Source: an uncultured Candidatus Melainabacteria bacterium
GTDB lineage: Bacteria > Cyanobacteriota > Vampirovibrionia > Gastranaerophilales > Gastranaerophilaceae
Direction of reading: 5' to 3'
Assembly (NCBI GenBank): GCA_934754505.1
Contig: CAKVIE010000003.1
Coordinates: 1 to 64,000, forward strand
DNA: 64,000 nucleotides
Shown: positions 50,266 to 59,433 of the stretch, in pieces
Numbering within the stretch: position 1 is the first letter of the stretch
Layout of the letters: the number at the start of each line of letters is the position of its first letter
Program-made: the position numbers and the translations under genes
Notes under the pieces: model-generated
The model's input: only the letters and a program-made list of their open reading frames with translations
The model's database searches: none
What the model was told of the DNA's origin: nothing

Positions 50266-51450
50266 ATGGCTATATATGATAAAGAGGAACGAAAGCCTCA
50301 AATTTGGCTTTGCGGTGCACATTTTATAAATGATGTTTATACGGGTGTTTTAAATCCTATTATGCCGTTCATTGCGGAGCAGGTGAAAATCTCCATGCCC
50401 GTTGCCACAATAATTTTAAGTTGTTCACACATATTTGCGTCTATATTACAGCCGTTTTTCGGATTTTTTGCGGACAAGATGAGAAAGCGTGCTTTAATAT
50501 TTTGGGGATTGATAATGACGGCAGTTTTTATCTCGCAAGCCCCCGCAGCGAAGTCGATACCACTAATGGTGTTTTTTATAATTACAGGTAGTTTAGGCTC
50601 AAGTTTGTACCATCCGCAATCACTCGGATTAATTCCGAAATTTTCGACATCAGATATGGCGAAGAATATGGGAATTTTTATGGCGGCAGGAACGTTAGGT
50701 TTTTCGTTAGGACCTTTGGTTTCATCAGCTACGGCACAGTATTTCGGTTTGGAAAAAATGCCGTATATGGCAATCGTCGGAATTGTTTGGGCATTGTTGA
50801 TGTTTGCAATGGTGCCGAAATTTTCTAACGATTCGACTGTTGAGTTGCCTAAAATAAACCTTAAAAAGGCTTTTGTTGATATTTTGTCAAATCATAAATT
50901 GAACATTTTGAACTTGATTGCTATGTTAAAATCGCTTATGACGACATCTTGTTCAATATTGATGCCGTTTTTGTGGAAAGCACAAGGATATTCGAAATTC
51001 CAAATAGGATTGGCATTATTTTTCTTTTTATTTTTGGGTGGAATAGCATCATTTTTGAGTCCGAAATTGGAACATAAAATCGGAACAGCAAATGTATTTT
51101 ATATATCAATGATTACCACATGCCCGTTAATGGTAATGTTTATGTTTGTTTATAAAACGTATCCGTTGTTATCATTTTTGATATTTGGATTAATGGGATT
51201 TTTCACAATGTTTGCAATGCCGATAACAATGAGTATGGCACAAAAAGTTTTGCCCGAATATAAAAGTATCATAGGCGGATTTATAAACGGATTTTCGTGG
51301 GGAGTTGTAGCTATTGCAATGACAATAATCGGTTATGCCGCACAGGCAACGAGTATTATAAATTCTCTTGTGGTTATATCTTTTATCCCTGCAATATGCT
51401 CATTTATCGTAAAAGAATTATTCAAAGATGATAAAACCTTGACGAAATAA
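50266..51450 (+). CDS. MFS transporter, fosmidomycin-resistance (Fsr)-like
   Basis: 394 aa with about 12 membrane helices. The N-terminal CGAHFINDVYTGVLNPIMPF is the Fsr-type first-helix motif; GFFADKMRKRALIFWG is the MFS loop 2-3 motif (GxxxDxxxRR). The protein resembles the sugar/acid exporter group that includes fosmidomycin-resistance permeases; the real substrate is unknown. RdgB and UppS upstream suggest a shared transcript rather than shared chemistry, though a link between UppS and an isoprenoid-inhibitor exporter is noticeable. AAGGACA precedes the ATG. Confidence 0.88.
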   Translation: MAIYDKEERKPQIWLCGAHFINDVYTGVLNPIMPFIAEQVKISMPVATIILSCSHIFASILQPFFGFFADKMRKRALIFWGLIMTAVFISQAPAAKSIPLMVFFIITGSLGSSLYHPQSLGLIPKFSTSDMAKNMGIFMAAGTLGFSLGPLVSSATAQYFGLEKMPYMAIVGIVWALLMFAMVPKFSNDSTVELPKINLKKAFVDILSNHKLNILNLIAMLKSLMTTSCSILMPFLWKAQGYSKFQIGLALFFFLFLGGIASFLSPKLEHKIGTANVFYISMITTCPLMVMFMFVYKTYPLLSFLIFGLMGFFTMFAMPITMSMAQKVLPEYKSIIGGFINGFSWGVVAIAMTIIGYAAQATSIINSLVVISFIPAICSFIVKELFKDDKTLTK

Positions 51451-51485
51451 AGAACAGAGCTTTTAAAATCTTTATAGTATAATAA

Positions 51486-51516
51486 AATAGGATTTTTAAG
51501 AATAGAAAATCCTATT
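51486..51516 (+). promoter_or_regulatory. 5'-end hairpin in the obg leader
   Basis: AATAGGATTTT, 9-nt loop, AAAATCCTATT: a perfect 11-bp stem starting about 3 nt after a TATAAT at 51478-51483. It would form the very 5' end of the obg mRNA, or terminate the preceding MFS transcript. There is no long T-tract. Confidence 0.55.
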
Positions 51517-51542
51517 ATTATTAAATATGCAAAGGATATACA

Positions 51543-52814
51543 ATGGCAGGATTTACGGATAAAGCGAGAATAAAACTTTTATCAGGCAGAGGCGGTAACG
51601 GAATGGTTGCCTGGAGAAGGGAAAAATATGTGGATAAAGGCGGTCCTGCAGGCGGTGACGGCGGAAAAGGCGGCGACATATATCTTATTGCTGATGAAAG
51701 TATGACAACCTTGATGGATTTTACTTTTCAGTCCATTTTTAAGTCGGAAAACGGCGAAAACGGACGTGGTAAAAGTCAGCACGGTGCATGCGGAAAAGAT
51801 TTGTATATCAAAGTTCCGATAGGAACGGTGGTAAAAGATGTTACTACAAATAAAATTATTGCAGATTTGAAAAATCCCGAACAAACCGTATTAGCGGCAA
51901 AAGGCGGTCGTGGCGGCCGTGGAAATGCAAGATTTGCAACTGCTCAAAAAAGAGCTCCTCAATTTTGCGAACCCGGAGAACCCGGAGTTGAAAGACATCT
52001 TGAGCTTGAACTCAAATTAATTGCGGATATTGGGCTTTTGGGTATGCCAAATGCAGGAAAATCTACATTTATAAGTGTTATAAGTTCAGCTAAACCGAAA
52101 ATTGCAGATTATCCGTTTACAACTCTTGTTCCGAATTTAGGCGTTGTCAGAAAGCCGACAGGCGACGGTTTTGTTGTTGCTGATATCCCAGGGCTTGTTG
52201 AAGGTGCATCTTCGGGAATTGGCTTGGGACACGAGTTTTTACGCCACGTTGAAAGATGCAGATTTTTAATTCACCTTGTTGATTTGACGGCAGAAAATCC
52301 TATACAAAATTATTTAACTATTAACGAAGAACTTGCAAAACACGACGAAAGACTTGCCGCTACCTACCAAATTGTTGTTTTGAACAAAACAGATGCGGTT
52401 GAACCGGAATATGTTGATAAGATGATAAAAGAATTTAAAGAATATTCTGATGATGTCTTTGCAATTTCTGCCGCAACACAGGCTAATATTAAAGAACTTA
52501 TGAATTTCGTTTATCAAAAAGTTGATGAAATTGAAAAGCCTGAAATCGAAATTGAAACAGAAGAAGACGAAGCGGCTTATGACAATGATGATAGTGCTTT
52601 TGCCGTTTATAAAACAGGTAAAAACGAATTTACCGTTGAGGGCGGAAAACTCTTTAGACTTGCTAATGTTACCGATTCTCAAAACCTTGAACAAATTAAT
52701 CGTTTCCAAAATATTATGACGGGCATGGGTGTTTTTGAGGCTTTGAAAGAAGCAGGTGTAAAAGACGGTGATGAGGTCAAAATCGGTCATATAGTTTTTG
52801 CATACTATGATTAA
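51543..52814 (+). CDS. obg: GTPase Obg
   Basis: 423 aa. The N-terminal Gly-rich Obg domain (FTDKARIKLLSGRGGNGMVA, GGPAGGDGGKGGDIY) spans residues 1-157. The G domain has P-loop GMPNAGKSTFISVIS near 168-182, DIPGLVEGASSGIGLGHEF (switch II) and NKTDAVEP (G4). A C-terminal OCT domain ends DEVKIGHIVFAYYD. A Glu-rich linker (about 335-350) separates the G domain from OCT. It acts in 50S ribosome assembly and stress control. AAAGGA precedes the ATG. Confidence 0.97.
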   Translation: MAGFTDKARIKLLSGRGGNGMVAWRREKYVDKGGPAGGDGGKGGDIYLIADESMTTLMDFTFQSIFKSENGENGRGKSQHGACGKDLYIKVPIGTVVKDVTTNKIIADLKNPEQTVLAAKGGRGGRGNARFATAQKRAPQFCEPGEPGVERHLELELKLIADIGLLGMPNAGKSTFISVISSAKPKIADYPFTTLVPNLGVVRKPTGDGFVVADIPGLVEGASSGIGLGHEFLRHVERCRFLIHLVDLTAENPIQNYLTINEELAKHDERLAATYQIVVLNKTDAVEPEYVDKMIKEFKEYSDDVFAISAATQANIKELMNFVYQKVDEIEKPEIEIETEEDEAAYDNDDSAFAVYKTGKNEFTVEGGKLFRLANVTDSQNLEQINRFQNIMTGMGVFEALKEAGVKDGDEVKIGHIVFAYYD

Positions 52815-53406
52815 TCGTCAAAGTATCAAATTTTTTGCGATATTTATTCTGTTTTTATCAACAGCTGTTTTGTGTTGCGGATACAGTAATAATGACGTCT
52901 TTCGTTTCAATAAAAAGAATTTTTATTTGAATATGTCCTCGTTAAATTTGTCAGGCGGATATATCAATACATATTTGAAAAAAGGGCAGACCTCCGATAA
53001 TTGGGACGAGGCGATTATAATTCACTATAACCCGATAAGTTACGATGTAAAACCCGAATGTGAAAAGCTTCATCGAGTGGTTGAAAATATGTACATAAAG
53101 TATTATTCAAACAAACAGATGCCTATTGCTATTGCGTACAACAGAATGACAAATACAGCACTTTTGGATTTTGTTGTGCCGTCGATGGAACATTCTGCAA
53201 AAAGACTCAATATGATTGAATATCATGCTTTTAAATATCAAAAAAATAAAGACAGCTACGGCATAAAAATTTTTCAGTACAGTAAACATATAAAAGTAAA
53301 TAATTTTAACGATGAAAGACTTTTGTATGACTATTGGTGTAGAATAAGAAAAACGGTTCTACCCGAAGTAATAGATATGGAAATACCCAAAATTCAGAAA
53401 AGATAG
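52807..53406 (+). CDS. Exported protein of unknown function
   Basis: 199 aa starting at the ATG at 52807, overlapping the end of obg by 8 bp; a slightly longer frame starts at 52798. A hydrophobic N-terminal segment (FFAIFILFLSTAVLCC) looks like a signal peptide but lacks a lipobox. The mature part has a repeated Tyr-rich, basic character (YISYDVKPECEKLHRVVENM-like segments; FQYSKHIKVNNF), no recognised domain, and is followed after 11 bp by the PAP2 phosphatase gene. Translational coupling to obg is likely given the lack of a strong Shine-Dalgarno. Confidence 0.68.
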   Translation: MINRQSIKFFAIFILFLSTAVLCCGYSNNDVFRFNKKNFYLNMSSLNLSGGYINTYLKKGQTSDNWDEAIIIHYNPISYDVKPECEKLHRVVENMYIKYYSNKQMPIAIAYNRMTNTALLDFVVPSMEHSAKRLNMIEYHAFKYQKNKDSYGIKIFQYSKHIKVNNFNDERLLYDYWCRIRKTVLPEVIDMEIPKIQKR

Positions 53407-53417
53407 GATGTGTAAGT

Positions 53418-54386
53418 ATGAACAGCTTTTTAGCTCCACAAATCGAATATTTATTGTTTTTGCAAAATTTAAGAGAAATTACGGGCGGAATTTTCGATCA
53501 ATTTTTTATGTTTATTACTTCTCTTGGAGAAATAACTTTCCCCGTTTTGTTTATCGCTTTTATTTATTGGTGTATAAGCAAAAAAGACGGCACATATATT
53601 CTGTTCAGCTGGGGAATTGGGGTTATTATTACTCAATTTTTGAAGCTTTGGGCTTGCATCTATCGTCCGTGGATATTGGATTCGAGAGTTAAACCTATTC
53701 CTGAAGCTATAAAATGGGCGGGCGGATATTCTTTTCCGAGCGGTCATACTCAAACGGCAGTTTGTGTTTGGGGCGGTGCTGCCGTATGTTCTAAAAACAA
53801 TTTTATCAAAATTGCTTTGATTGTAATTGCTTTGTTGATTGGATTTTCGAGAAATTATATCGGCGTTCATACTCCGCAAGACATTATTGTTTCAATTGTT
53901 GTCGGCTGTTTGCTTTTGTTTTTTATGCATAAACTTTTGAAATGGGTTGACGGCGGCAAAAATAGAGATGTCATCATTTTGGCTTCCGTTTATTTGTTGT
54001 GTATCGCTTTGATGCTTTACGGATATTTTAAATCTTATCCTATTGATTATTTTAACGGTAAAATTTTAGTTGACCCGATAAAAATGAAAATGTATTCTTT
54101 ACCAAAAGTCGGAATGGTAACAGGGATTTTCACAGGCTGGTTTTTGGAAAGAAGATTTGTTGATTTTGTTCCCGAAATCGGTTCTATAAATGAAAAATTT
54201 GCACGATTTATTATTGGTGCTTTGATTTTGGTTGGCATATCTGCTGCCTTGGATTTTATTTTGCCAAACTTCGTTGATAAAAAATCTACAATGGCTATTT
54301 CAGCATTTGTGTCGGCAATATTTGTCACGGTTGTATATCCGTTTATGATAAAAATGTTTGCAAACAGAAAGCAAAAAGCTGAATAA
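53418..54386 (+). CDS. PAP2-family membrane phosphatase
   Basis: 322 aa with about 8 membrane helices. The three phosphatase signature motifs are all present: KLWACIYRPW (KxxxxxxRP, near residue 75), PSGHTQTAV (near 109) and SRNYIGVHTPQD (SRxxxxxHxxxD, near 149). It dephosphorylates a lipid substrate on the outer face of the inner membrane, perhaps undecaprenyl diphosphate or phosphatidic acid. The C-terminal 130 residues add further helices. AGGATG precedes the ATG. It overlaps the next gene by one base (TAATG). Confidence 0.93.
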   Translation: MNSFLAPQIEYLLFLQNLREITGGIFDQFFMFITSLGEITFPVLFIAFIYWCISKKDGTYILFSWGIGVIITQFLKLWACIYRPWILDSRVKPIPEAIKWAGGYSFPSGHTQTAVCVWGGAAVCSKNNFIKIALIVIALLIGFSRNYIGVHTPQDIIVSIVVGCLLLFFMHKLLKWVDGGKNRDVIILASVYLLCIALMLYGYFKSYPIDYFNGKILVDPIKMKMYSLPKVGMVTGIFTGWFLERRFVDFVPEIGSINEKFARFIIGALILVGISAALDFILPNFVDKKSTMAISAFVSAIFVTVVYPFMIKMFANRKQKAE

Positions 54387-54784
54387 TGCAATTTGATGAT
54401 TTGTTTACAAATGTATTTTATTATTACCTGCCGTTAGCAGTTGATTTGATTAAAATTTTCTTCAAAACAGCACTTATAACGGCTATTGTCGAAACTTTGT
54501 TTTTTTATTTTGCAAAATTCCGACAAAAAAAATTTTTGTGGCTCGTTTTTTGGACAAATATTGTTACAAATTTGGCTTTGAACGGTGCATTGTCACTTTT
54601 ACCAAATAAAAACGAATATTTTATCTGCGGCGAAATTATCGTCTTTTTGGTTGAATTTTGCTTGTTTAGTTTTGCTTTCGGCAATAGAAATAAGTATAAT
54701 ATCAAAAGATTATTCACAACTACCCTGACGGCTAATTTACTAACAATTATTCTCGGTTTAATCTGTGAAATATATATAAAGTAA
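54386..54784 (+). CDS. Small polytopic membrane protein
   Basis: 132 aa with about four hydrophobic segments (YYYLPLAVDLIKIFF, FLWLVFWTNIVTNLALNGAL, EIIVFLVEFCLFSFAFG, TANLLTIILGLICEIYI) and short loops. No recognised family. The start overlaps the PAP2 stop (TAATG), so it is translationally coupled and may work with the phosphatase. Confidence 0.72.
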   Translation: MQFDDLFTNVFYYYLPLAVDLIKIFFKTALITAIVETLFFYFAKFRQKKFLWLVFWTNIVTNLALNGALSLLPNKNEYFICGEIIVFLVEFCLFSFAFGNRNKYNIKRLFTTTLTANLLTIILGLICEIYIK

Positions 54785-54951
54785 ATTTTGTATATACAAG
54801 TAAACGATAGAATTAATTGCACTTTGACAGAAAAATTAAGTTTTGTAACAAAATAGATACATGCTGAAATTCGCACTTCTGAAATGTTTTTATATAAGTA
54901 AGGATATAAAAAGTATATAAAGTATCCTGAGAGTATATAGAGGGACAGAGT

Positions 54952-55302
54952 ATGGGACTTGGATTATCATTTGGACATTTATCATTAGGCGCAGGAAAAA
55001 ACAACAATTCCAAGTTAAACAATAATGAAAACAGAAGTAATAATTCAGAAACGGCAGGCAGCTTAGCATTCAAAGGCGAAAGTGCAGGAAGCTTAGCTTT
55101 TAAGGGTGAAAGTGCCGGTTCGTTGGCATTTGTAAACGGTGAAACGGCCGGAAGTTTGGCTTTCCTCGGAGAGTCGGCAGGAAGCATCGCATTCAATGGC
55201 GAAAGCGCAGGTAGCGTTGCATTCCTCGAGGGAGGTTTGGACTTCTCAATGTTTGAATCATCTGATTCAACGCCAAGCACCGGATTAAATTCATTTGCTT
55301 AA
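54952..55302 (+). CDS. GSLAF decapeptide-repeat protein
   Basis: 116 aa. After a Ser/Asn-rich N-terminus the central part (about residues 37-96) is six near-perfect 10-residue repeats of the form ESAGSLAFKG (variants ETAGSLAFVNG, ESAGSIAFNG, ESAGSVAFLEG). The 10-residue period and conserved Gly, Ser and Phe suggest a beta-solenoid or fibre. No signal peptide or membrane segment, so it may be cytoplasmic or leave the cell by a Sec-independent route. GAGGGA lies eight bases before the ATG. I recognise no family. The DNA repeats are about 30 bp, so repeat number could vary by slippage. A terminator follows. Confidence 0.75.
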   Translation: MGLGLSFGHLSLGAGKNNNSKLNNNENRSNNSETAGSLAFKGESAGSLAFKGESAGSLAFVNGETAGSLAFLGESAGSIAFNGESAGSVAFLEGGLDFSMFESSDSTPSTGLNSFA

Positions 55303-55355
55303 ACTGAATTAAGGGGATACTTTAAATCCCTGACAAAAATATAAGCAGCAAAACG

Positions 55356-55378
55356 AGAGGTTATAGTCCTCTTTTTTT
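55356..55378 (+). terminator. Terminator of the GSLAF gene
   Basis: AGAGG, 7-nt loop, CCTCT followed by T7; short stem but a strong T-tract. Confidence 0.75.
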
Positions 55379-55403
55379 GTTGGCTTATTTTTTTGCTTAA
55401 ATT

Positions 55404-55529
55404 TTATAATTCAGAAACGTTTGTAAAATCAAAACCGCCCATAGCTTTGTATAAATCAATCATTGCGATAATGACATTAGTTTTTGCCGAAACTTTTGCA
55501 ATTAACAGTCGTCTTGTTTTAGTTATATA
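55404..55529 (-). pseudogene. TolC-family outer-membrane efflux protein remnant
   Basis: Between the GSLAF gene and nifJ, which otherwise holds nothing, the minus strand encodes a 41-codon fragment whose last 31 residues, AKVSAKTNVIIAMIDLYKAMGG and the following FDFTNV, match the extreme C-terminus of TolC/OprM-type proteins (the LYKALGGGW region). An in-frame stop lies just upstream and no further homology follows, so only the 3' end remains. It indicates a deleted efflux gene and supports a Gram-negative, outer-membrane cell plan. Confidence 0.7.
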
Positions 55530-55637
55530 TTAGGTGCATTTTTAAAATTTTATATATTTTTACCAACAAAAATAAAAATTCTCAGTTTTGCAAATTAGAA
55601 AAAATTCTATTAATGGATTTTTAAATATACTAAAAAC

Positions 55638-55667
55638 GAGAGCCTTTAGATTTCTCTAAAAGCTCTC
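55638..55667 (-). terminator. nifJ terminator
   Basis: GAGAGC (plus an imperfect inner stem) pairs with GCTCTC; on the minus strand it is followed by GTTTTT. Confidence 0.85.
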
Positions 55668-55701
55668 ATTTTTATATTATTTGCATTTGTTATGCGAATA
55701 A

Positions 55702-58700
55702 TTATTTCATCAATTCTCCGACTGATTTGTAAACAGCCATTCTCTTAGCTGCATCTGCTTCAGCTTGAGTGTATAATTCTTCAGCTGCTTCAGGGTTTGT
55801 CTTGAGAAGTGATTTGTAACGACCTTCACTTCTGATGAAGTCTTGGTAGCTTCCTTTCGGATCTTTTGCATCCCAAGTGAAAGGTGTTTCGCTTGCAGGA
55901 TTGTATCTGTAAAGCGGGAAGTAACCTGCTTCAACTGCACGTTTTTGTTCGGTTTGAGTTTTACTCATATCGATACCGTGTGCGATACAAGGTGCGTATG
56001 CGAAGATGATTGACGGTCCGTCGTATGCTTCAGCTTCTTGGAATGCTTTCAATGTTTGGTTTCTGTCAGCTCCCAATGCTACTGATGCTACATAAACATA
56101 TCCGTATGACATGCTCATTAAGCCCATGTTCTTCTTGTATGTTTTCTTACCGCCTGTTGCGAATTTAGCAACTGCACCTGTCGGTGTTGATTTTGATGCT
56201 TGTCCGCCTGTGTTCGAGTAAACTTCTGTATCAAGAACGAGGATATTTACGTTTTTGTTTTGTGCAAGAACGTGGTCAATACCGCCGTATCCGATATCGT
56301 TTGCCCAACCGTCGCCACCGATAATCCATACAGATTTATCTGTGAAGTAGTCTTGAAGTTCACGAACTTTTGCTAAATCAGGACATCCGCAATCTGCATA
56401 TTTTGCAAGAACTGCTTTTGCTTCGTCTTGTGCTTTTAATGCTTCTGCAGTTTTTGAATTGTCGAAGTGTGCCATTGCGTTGTTCAAAGCATCTTTCAAA
56501 TCTTGAGGAGCTTTTTCACTTGCAACAACTTTTTCAACGTAGTTTTTCAAAGTTTGTCTGTTTGAATCAACTGCTAATCTCATACCAAAACCGAATTCAG
56601 CGTTGTCTTCGAACAATGAGTTAGCCCATGCCGGACCTCTGCCTTCTTTTGTTTTTGTATAAGGAATTGTCGGGAATGTACCCGAGTAAATTGATGAACA
56701 TCCTGTTGCGTTTGCAACGATTGCATTTTCACCGAATAATTGTGAAACCAATTTAACATAAGGTGTTTCACCACAACCTGCACAAGCACCAGAGAATTCA
56801 AACAACGGTTTTCTGAGCATTGCACCTTTAACTGTCTTAATTGTGTTTTTGCCCATTACGTTGTCAGGTAATTCATCGAAGTATTTTTCGTTAACAAGTT
56901 CGCCTGCTGCTTCTTCTTTTTCAATTGAAGACCAAGTAAGTGCTTGTTTTTCAGGGTTTTTGTTTGCAGGACATTGGTCGATACAAACACCGCAGCCTGT
57001 ACAATCTAAGCAGTAAACTTGAACTTTGAATTTTTCACCGTTTGCATTCGGTTTTGCATCAACTGTATTGAAGCTTGCCGGTGCATCTTTCAAGCTGTCT
57101 GCTTCTGCAAGTTTTGTTCTGATTGCTGCGTGAGGACATGCTGATGCACAGATACCGCATTGTAAGCAGTATTCTGAATTCCATTTCGGAACTCTCGGTG
57201 CAATACCACGTTTTTCGAGGCAAGCTGTACCTGTCGGAATTGTACCGTCGCAAGACATTGCTGATACAGGAATGTCATCGCCTTTTTGACGCATTGACGG
57301 TTCAATGATTTTCTTAGCAAATTCATCTGCATCATCAGGAATCATCTTAACTTGCGGAGCACAAGCAACACCGTCTAATGATGAAGGAACAGGAACTTCT
57401 TGGCAAGCATCTACTGCTGCATCAATCAACGCGAGGTTCATGTTTACAACATCATCACCTTTTTTCTTAAAGGTTTTCTTCGTCATTTCTTTCATACCTT
57501 CGAGTGCTTGTTCGAAAGGAATGATTCCTGAAACTTTGAAGTAGGCAACCATCATTACTGTGTTTGCACCTTTGCCTCTTAAACCGGGTTGTTGTTTGAT
57601 TAATTGTTCTGCATCAACGTTGTAGAATTTGATTTTCTTGTTGATGATTGTTTCTTGCATATCTCTTGTTAAATGTGCAAATGCTTCTTCTTTTGAATAA
57701 GGAGAATTTAACAGGAAAGTACCGCCTTCTTTAATACCTTTGAGCAAGTCATATCTGCCGATATAAGCGTGTGCCGAACAAGATACAAAATCAGGTGCGG
57801 TAATTAAGTATGTTGATTTGATGTGTTTGTCGCCAAATCTCAAGTGAGATACTGTTACACCGAATGATTTCTTTGAATCGTATGCAAAGTATGCTTGAGC
57901 ATCTTTGTTAGTGTATTGACCGATAATCTTAATTGAGTTTTTGTTAGCACCAACCGTACCGTCTGAACCCAAGCCCCAGAACATACAGTTTGTTGTTCCT
58001 TCAGGTTCTGTTACGATATGTTCTTCAATTTTCAATGAAGTGTTTGTAACATCATCATCAATACCAACCGTAAATCCGTGGAATCCGTTGTTTTCGCTGT
58101 GTTTGTAAACTGCGTAAACCATTGACGGTGTGAATTCTTTTGATGACAAGCCGTAACGACCGCCGATAATTCTGATGTCTTTGCCTGCTAATGCTGCAAC
58201 TACATCGAGGTATAAAGGTTCGCCGATTGCACCGGGTTCTTTTGTTCTGTCGAGAACTGCAATACGTTTTACTGATGAAGGCAATGCTTCGTTAAATCTC
58301 TTAACGTCGAACGGTCTGTACAATCTGACTTTAACCAAACCGTATTTAGTTCCTCTGTTTGTATTGAGGTAATCGATTGTTTCTTCGATAGCTTCACAGC
58401 CTGAACCCATTGCTACGATTACATCTGTTGCATCAGGTGCACCAACGTAATCAAACGGGTGATATTGTCTGCCTGTTACTTTCGCAACTTTGTCCATATA
58501 TTCTTGAACAATGTCAGGAACTGCATTGTAGTATTTATTAACTGTTTCACGTCCTTGGAAGTAAACGTCCGTGTTTTGTGCACCGACTTTACAAATAGGA
58601 GCTTCAGGTCTTAAACCTCTTTGTCTGAATTCTTCAATATATTTAGGTTCAACTAAGCTTGCAATATCTTCGTAAGAAATTTCTTCAATTTTGTGAATTT

Positions 58701-59235
58701 CGTGTGAAGTTCTGAAACCGTCGAAGAATTGTAAGAACGGAACTTTAGCTTTGTAAGTTGACAAGTGAGCAACTAAAGCCATATCCATTTCTTCTTGAAC
58801 AGAGTTTGCAGCTAACATTGCATAACCTGTGTTACGGCAGCCCATTACATCAGAGTGATCACCGAAAATTGCCAAAGATTGTGCTGCGATAGCTCTTGCT
58901 GAAACGTGGATAACGTGCGGGAGCATTTCACCTGCAACTTTGTGCATTACAGGAATCATAAGTAATAAGCCTTGTGATGCCGTATATGTTGATGTCAAAG
59001 AACCTGCTGCCAATGAACCGTGAACGGCACCTGCTGCGCCTGCTTCAGATTGCATTTCTGCAACGAGAACTTCTTTGCCCCAAATGTTTTTCTTATGTTG
59101 GGACGCCCATTCATCAACCCATTCACCCATTGTAGATGAAGGAGTGATAGGGTAAATTGCCGATACTTCGCTGAGTGCATACGCAACGTGTGCTGCAGCG
59201 TAGTTTCCATCGACTGTTATTGTCTTTCCTGCCAT
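55702..59235 (-). CDS. nifJ: Pyruvate:ferredoxin (flavodoxin) oxidoreductase
   Basis: 1177 aa, the usual single-chain homodimeric PFOR. N-terminal pyruvate-ferredoxin domain begins with TVDGNYAAAHVAYALSEVSA and contains ITPSSTMGEWVDEW. The 2x4Fe-4S ferredoxin domain is near 690-755: CLQCGICASACPHA and CLDCTGCGVCIDQCPAN. The C-terminal TPP-binding part has ACAGCGETPYVKL, NATGCSSIYSGTFPT and GGDGWANDIGYGGIDHV with the TPP Mg-ligand motif near 975-995. It oxidises pyruvate to acetyl-CoA and CO2, reducing ferredoxin, and is the main catabolic enzyme of such anaerobes. AAAGGAGG gives a strong start. The promoter overlaps a palindrome. Confidence 0.99.
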   Translation of the reverse strand: MAGKTITVDGNYAAAHVAYALSEVSAIYPITPSSTMGEWVDEWASQHKKNIWGKEVLVAEMQSEAGAAGAVHGSLAAGSLTSTYTASQGLLLMIPVMHKVAGEMLPHVIHVSARAIAAQSLAIFGDHSDVMGCRNTGYAMLAANSVQEEMDMALVAHLSTYKAKVPFLQFFDGFRTSHEIHKIEEISYEDIASLVEPKYIEEFRQRGLRPEAPICKVGAQNTDVYFQGRETVNKYYNAVPDIVQEYMDKVAKVTGRQYHPFDYVGAPDATDVIVAMGSGCEAIEETIDYLNTNRGTKYGLVKVRLYRPFDVKRFNEALPSSVKRIAVLDRTKEPGAIGEPLYLDVVAALAGKDIRIIGGRYGLSSKEFTPSMVYAVYKHSENNGFHGFTVGIDDDVTNTSLKIEEHIVTEPEGTTNCMFWGLGSDGTVGANKNSIKIIGQYTNKDAQAYFAYDSKKSFGVTVSHLRFGDKHIKSTYLITAPDFVSCSAHAYIGRYDLLKGIKEGGTFLLNSPYSKEEAFAHLTRDMQETIINKKIKFYNVDAEQLIKQQPGLRGKGANTVMMVAYFKVSGIIPFEQALEGMKEMTKKTFKKKGDDVVNMNLALIDAAVDACQEVPVPSSLDGVACAPQVKMIPDDADEFAKKIIEPSMRQKGDDIPVSAMSCDGTIPTGTACLEKRGIAPRVPKWNSEYCLQCGICASACPHAAIRTKLAEADSLKDAPASFNTVDAKPNANGEKFKVQVYCLDCTGCGVCIDQCPANKNPEKQALTWSSIEKEEAAGELVNEKYFDELPDNVMGKNTIKTVKGAMLRKPLFEFSGACAGCGETPYVKLVSQLFGENAIVANATGCSSIYSGTFPTIPYTKTKEGRGPAWANSLFEDNAEFGFGMRLAVDSNRQTLKNYVEKVVASEKAPQDLKDALNNAMAHFDNSKTAEALKAQDEAKAVLAKYADCGCPDLAKVRELQDYFTDKSVWIIGGDGWANDIGYGGIDHVLAQNKNVNILVLDTEVYSNTGGQASKSTPTGAVAKFATGGKKTYKKNMGLMSMSYGYVYVASVALGADRNQTLKAFQEAEAYDGPSIIFAYAPCIAHGIDMSKTQTEQKRAVEAGYFPLYRYNPASETPFTWDAKDPKGSYQDFIRSEGRYKSLLKTNPEAAEELYTQAEADAAKRMAVYKSVGELMK

Positions 59236-59277
59236 ATTATTAGGTCCTCCTTTAATACTTCCTGATAAATATGTTTT

Positions 59278-59308
59278 TACATTTTAAAATGTATCGTGAA
59301 CATGTCAA
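59278..59308 (-). promoter_or_regulatory. nifJ promoter with palindrome over the -10
   Basis: On the minus strand TTGACA (59303-59308), 16-bp spacer, TAAAAT (59281-59286). A perfect 16-bp palindrome, TACATTTTAAAATGTA (59278-59293), covers the -10, so a dimeric regulator could control nifJ. A half-site of it recurs ahead of hcp. Confidence 0.6.
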
Positions 59309-59397
59309 AAATACAAGAATTTTTGCATGTTTTCTTATTGAATGTTCATCAAAAATTTTCAAATTTTTTGTGTTTTATAATAATTATTTTTAACTTA

Positions 59398-59426
59398 TTG
59401 CCCAAAATGATGTCTTGTAGGATAAT
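59398..59426 (+). promoter_or_regulatory. Promoter with leaderless start for the 59434 gene
   Basis: TTGCCC (59398-59403), 17-bp spacer, GATAAT (59421-59426); the -10 ends 7 nt before the ATG, so initiation falls on or beside the start codon. Confidence 0.5.
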
Positions 59427-59433
59427 ATAAGGC

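Noticed and set aside
54813..55280. Pro/Ser/Leu-repeat ORF on the minus strand
   Set aside because: It is the antisense shadow of the GSLAF repeats, with no ribosome binding site or independent support.
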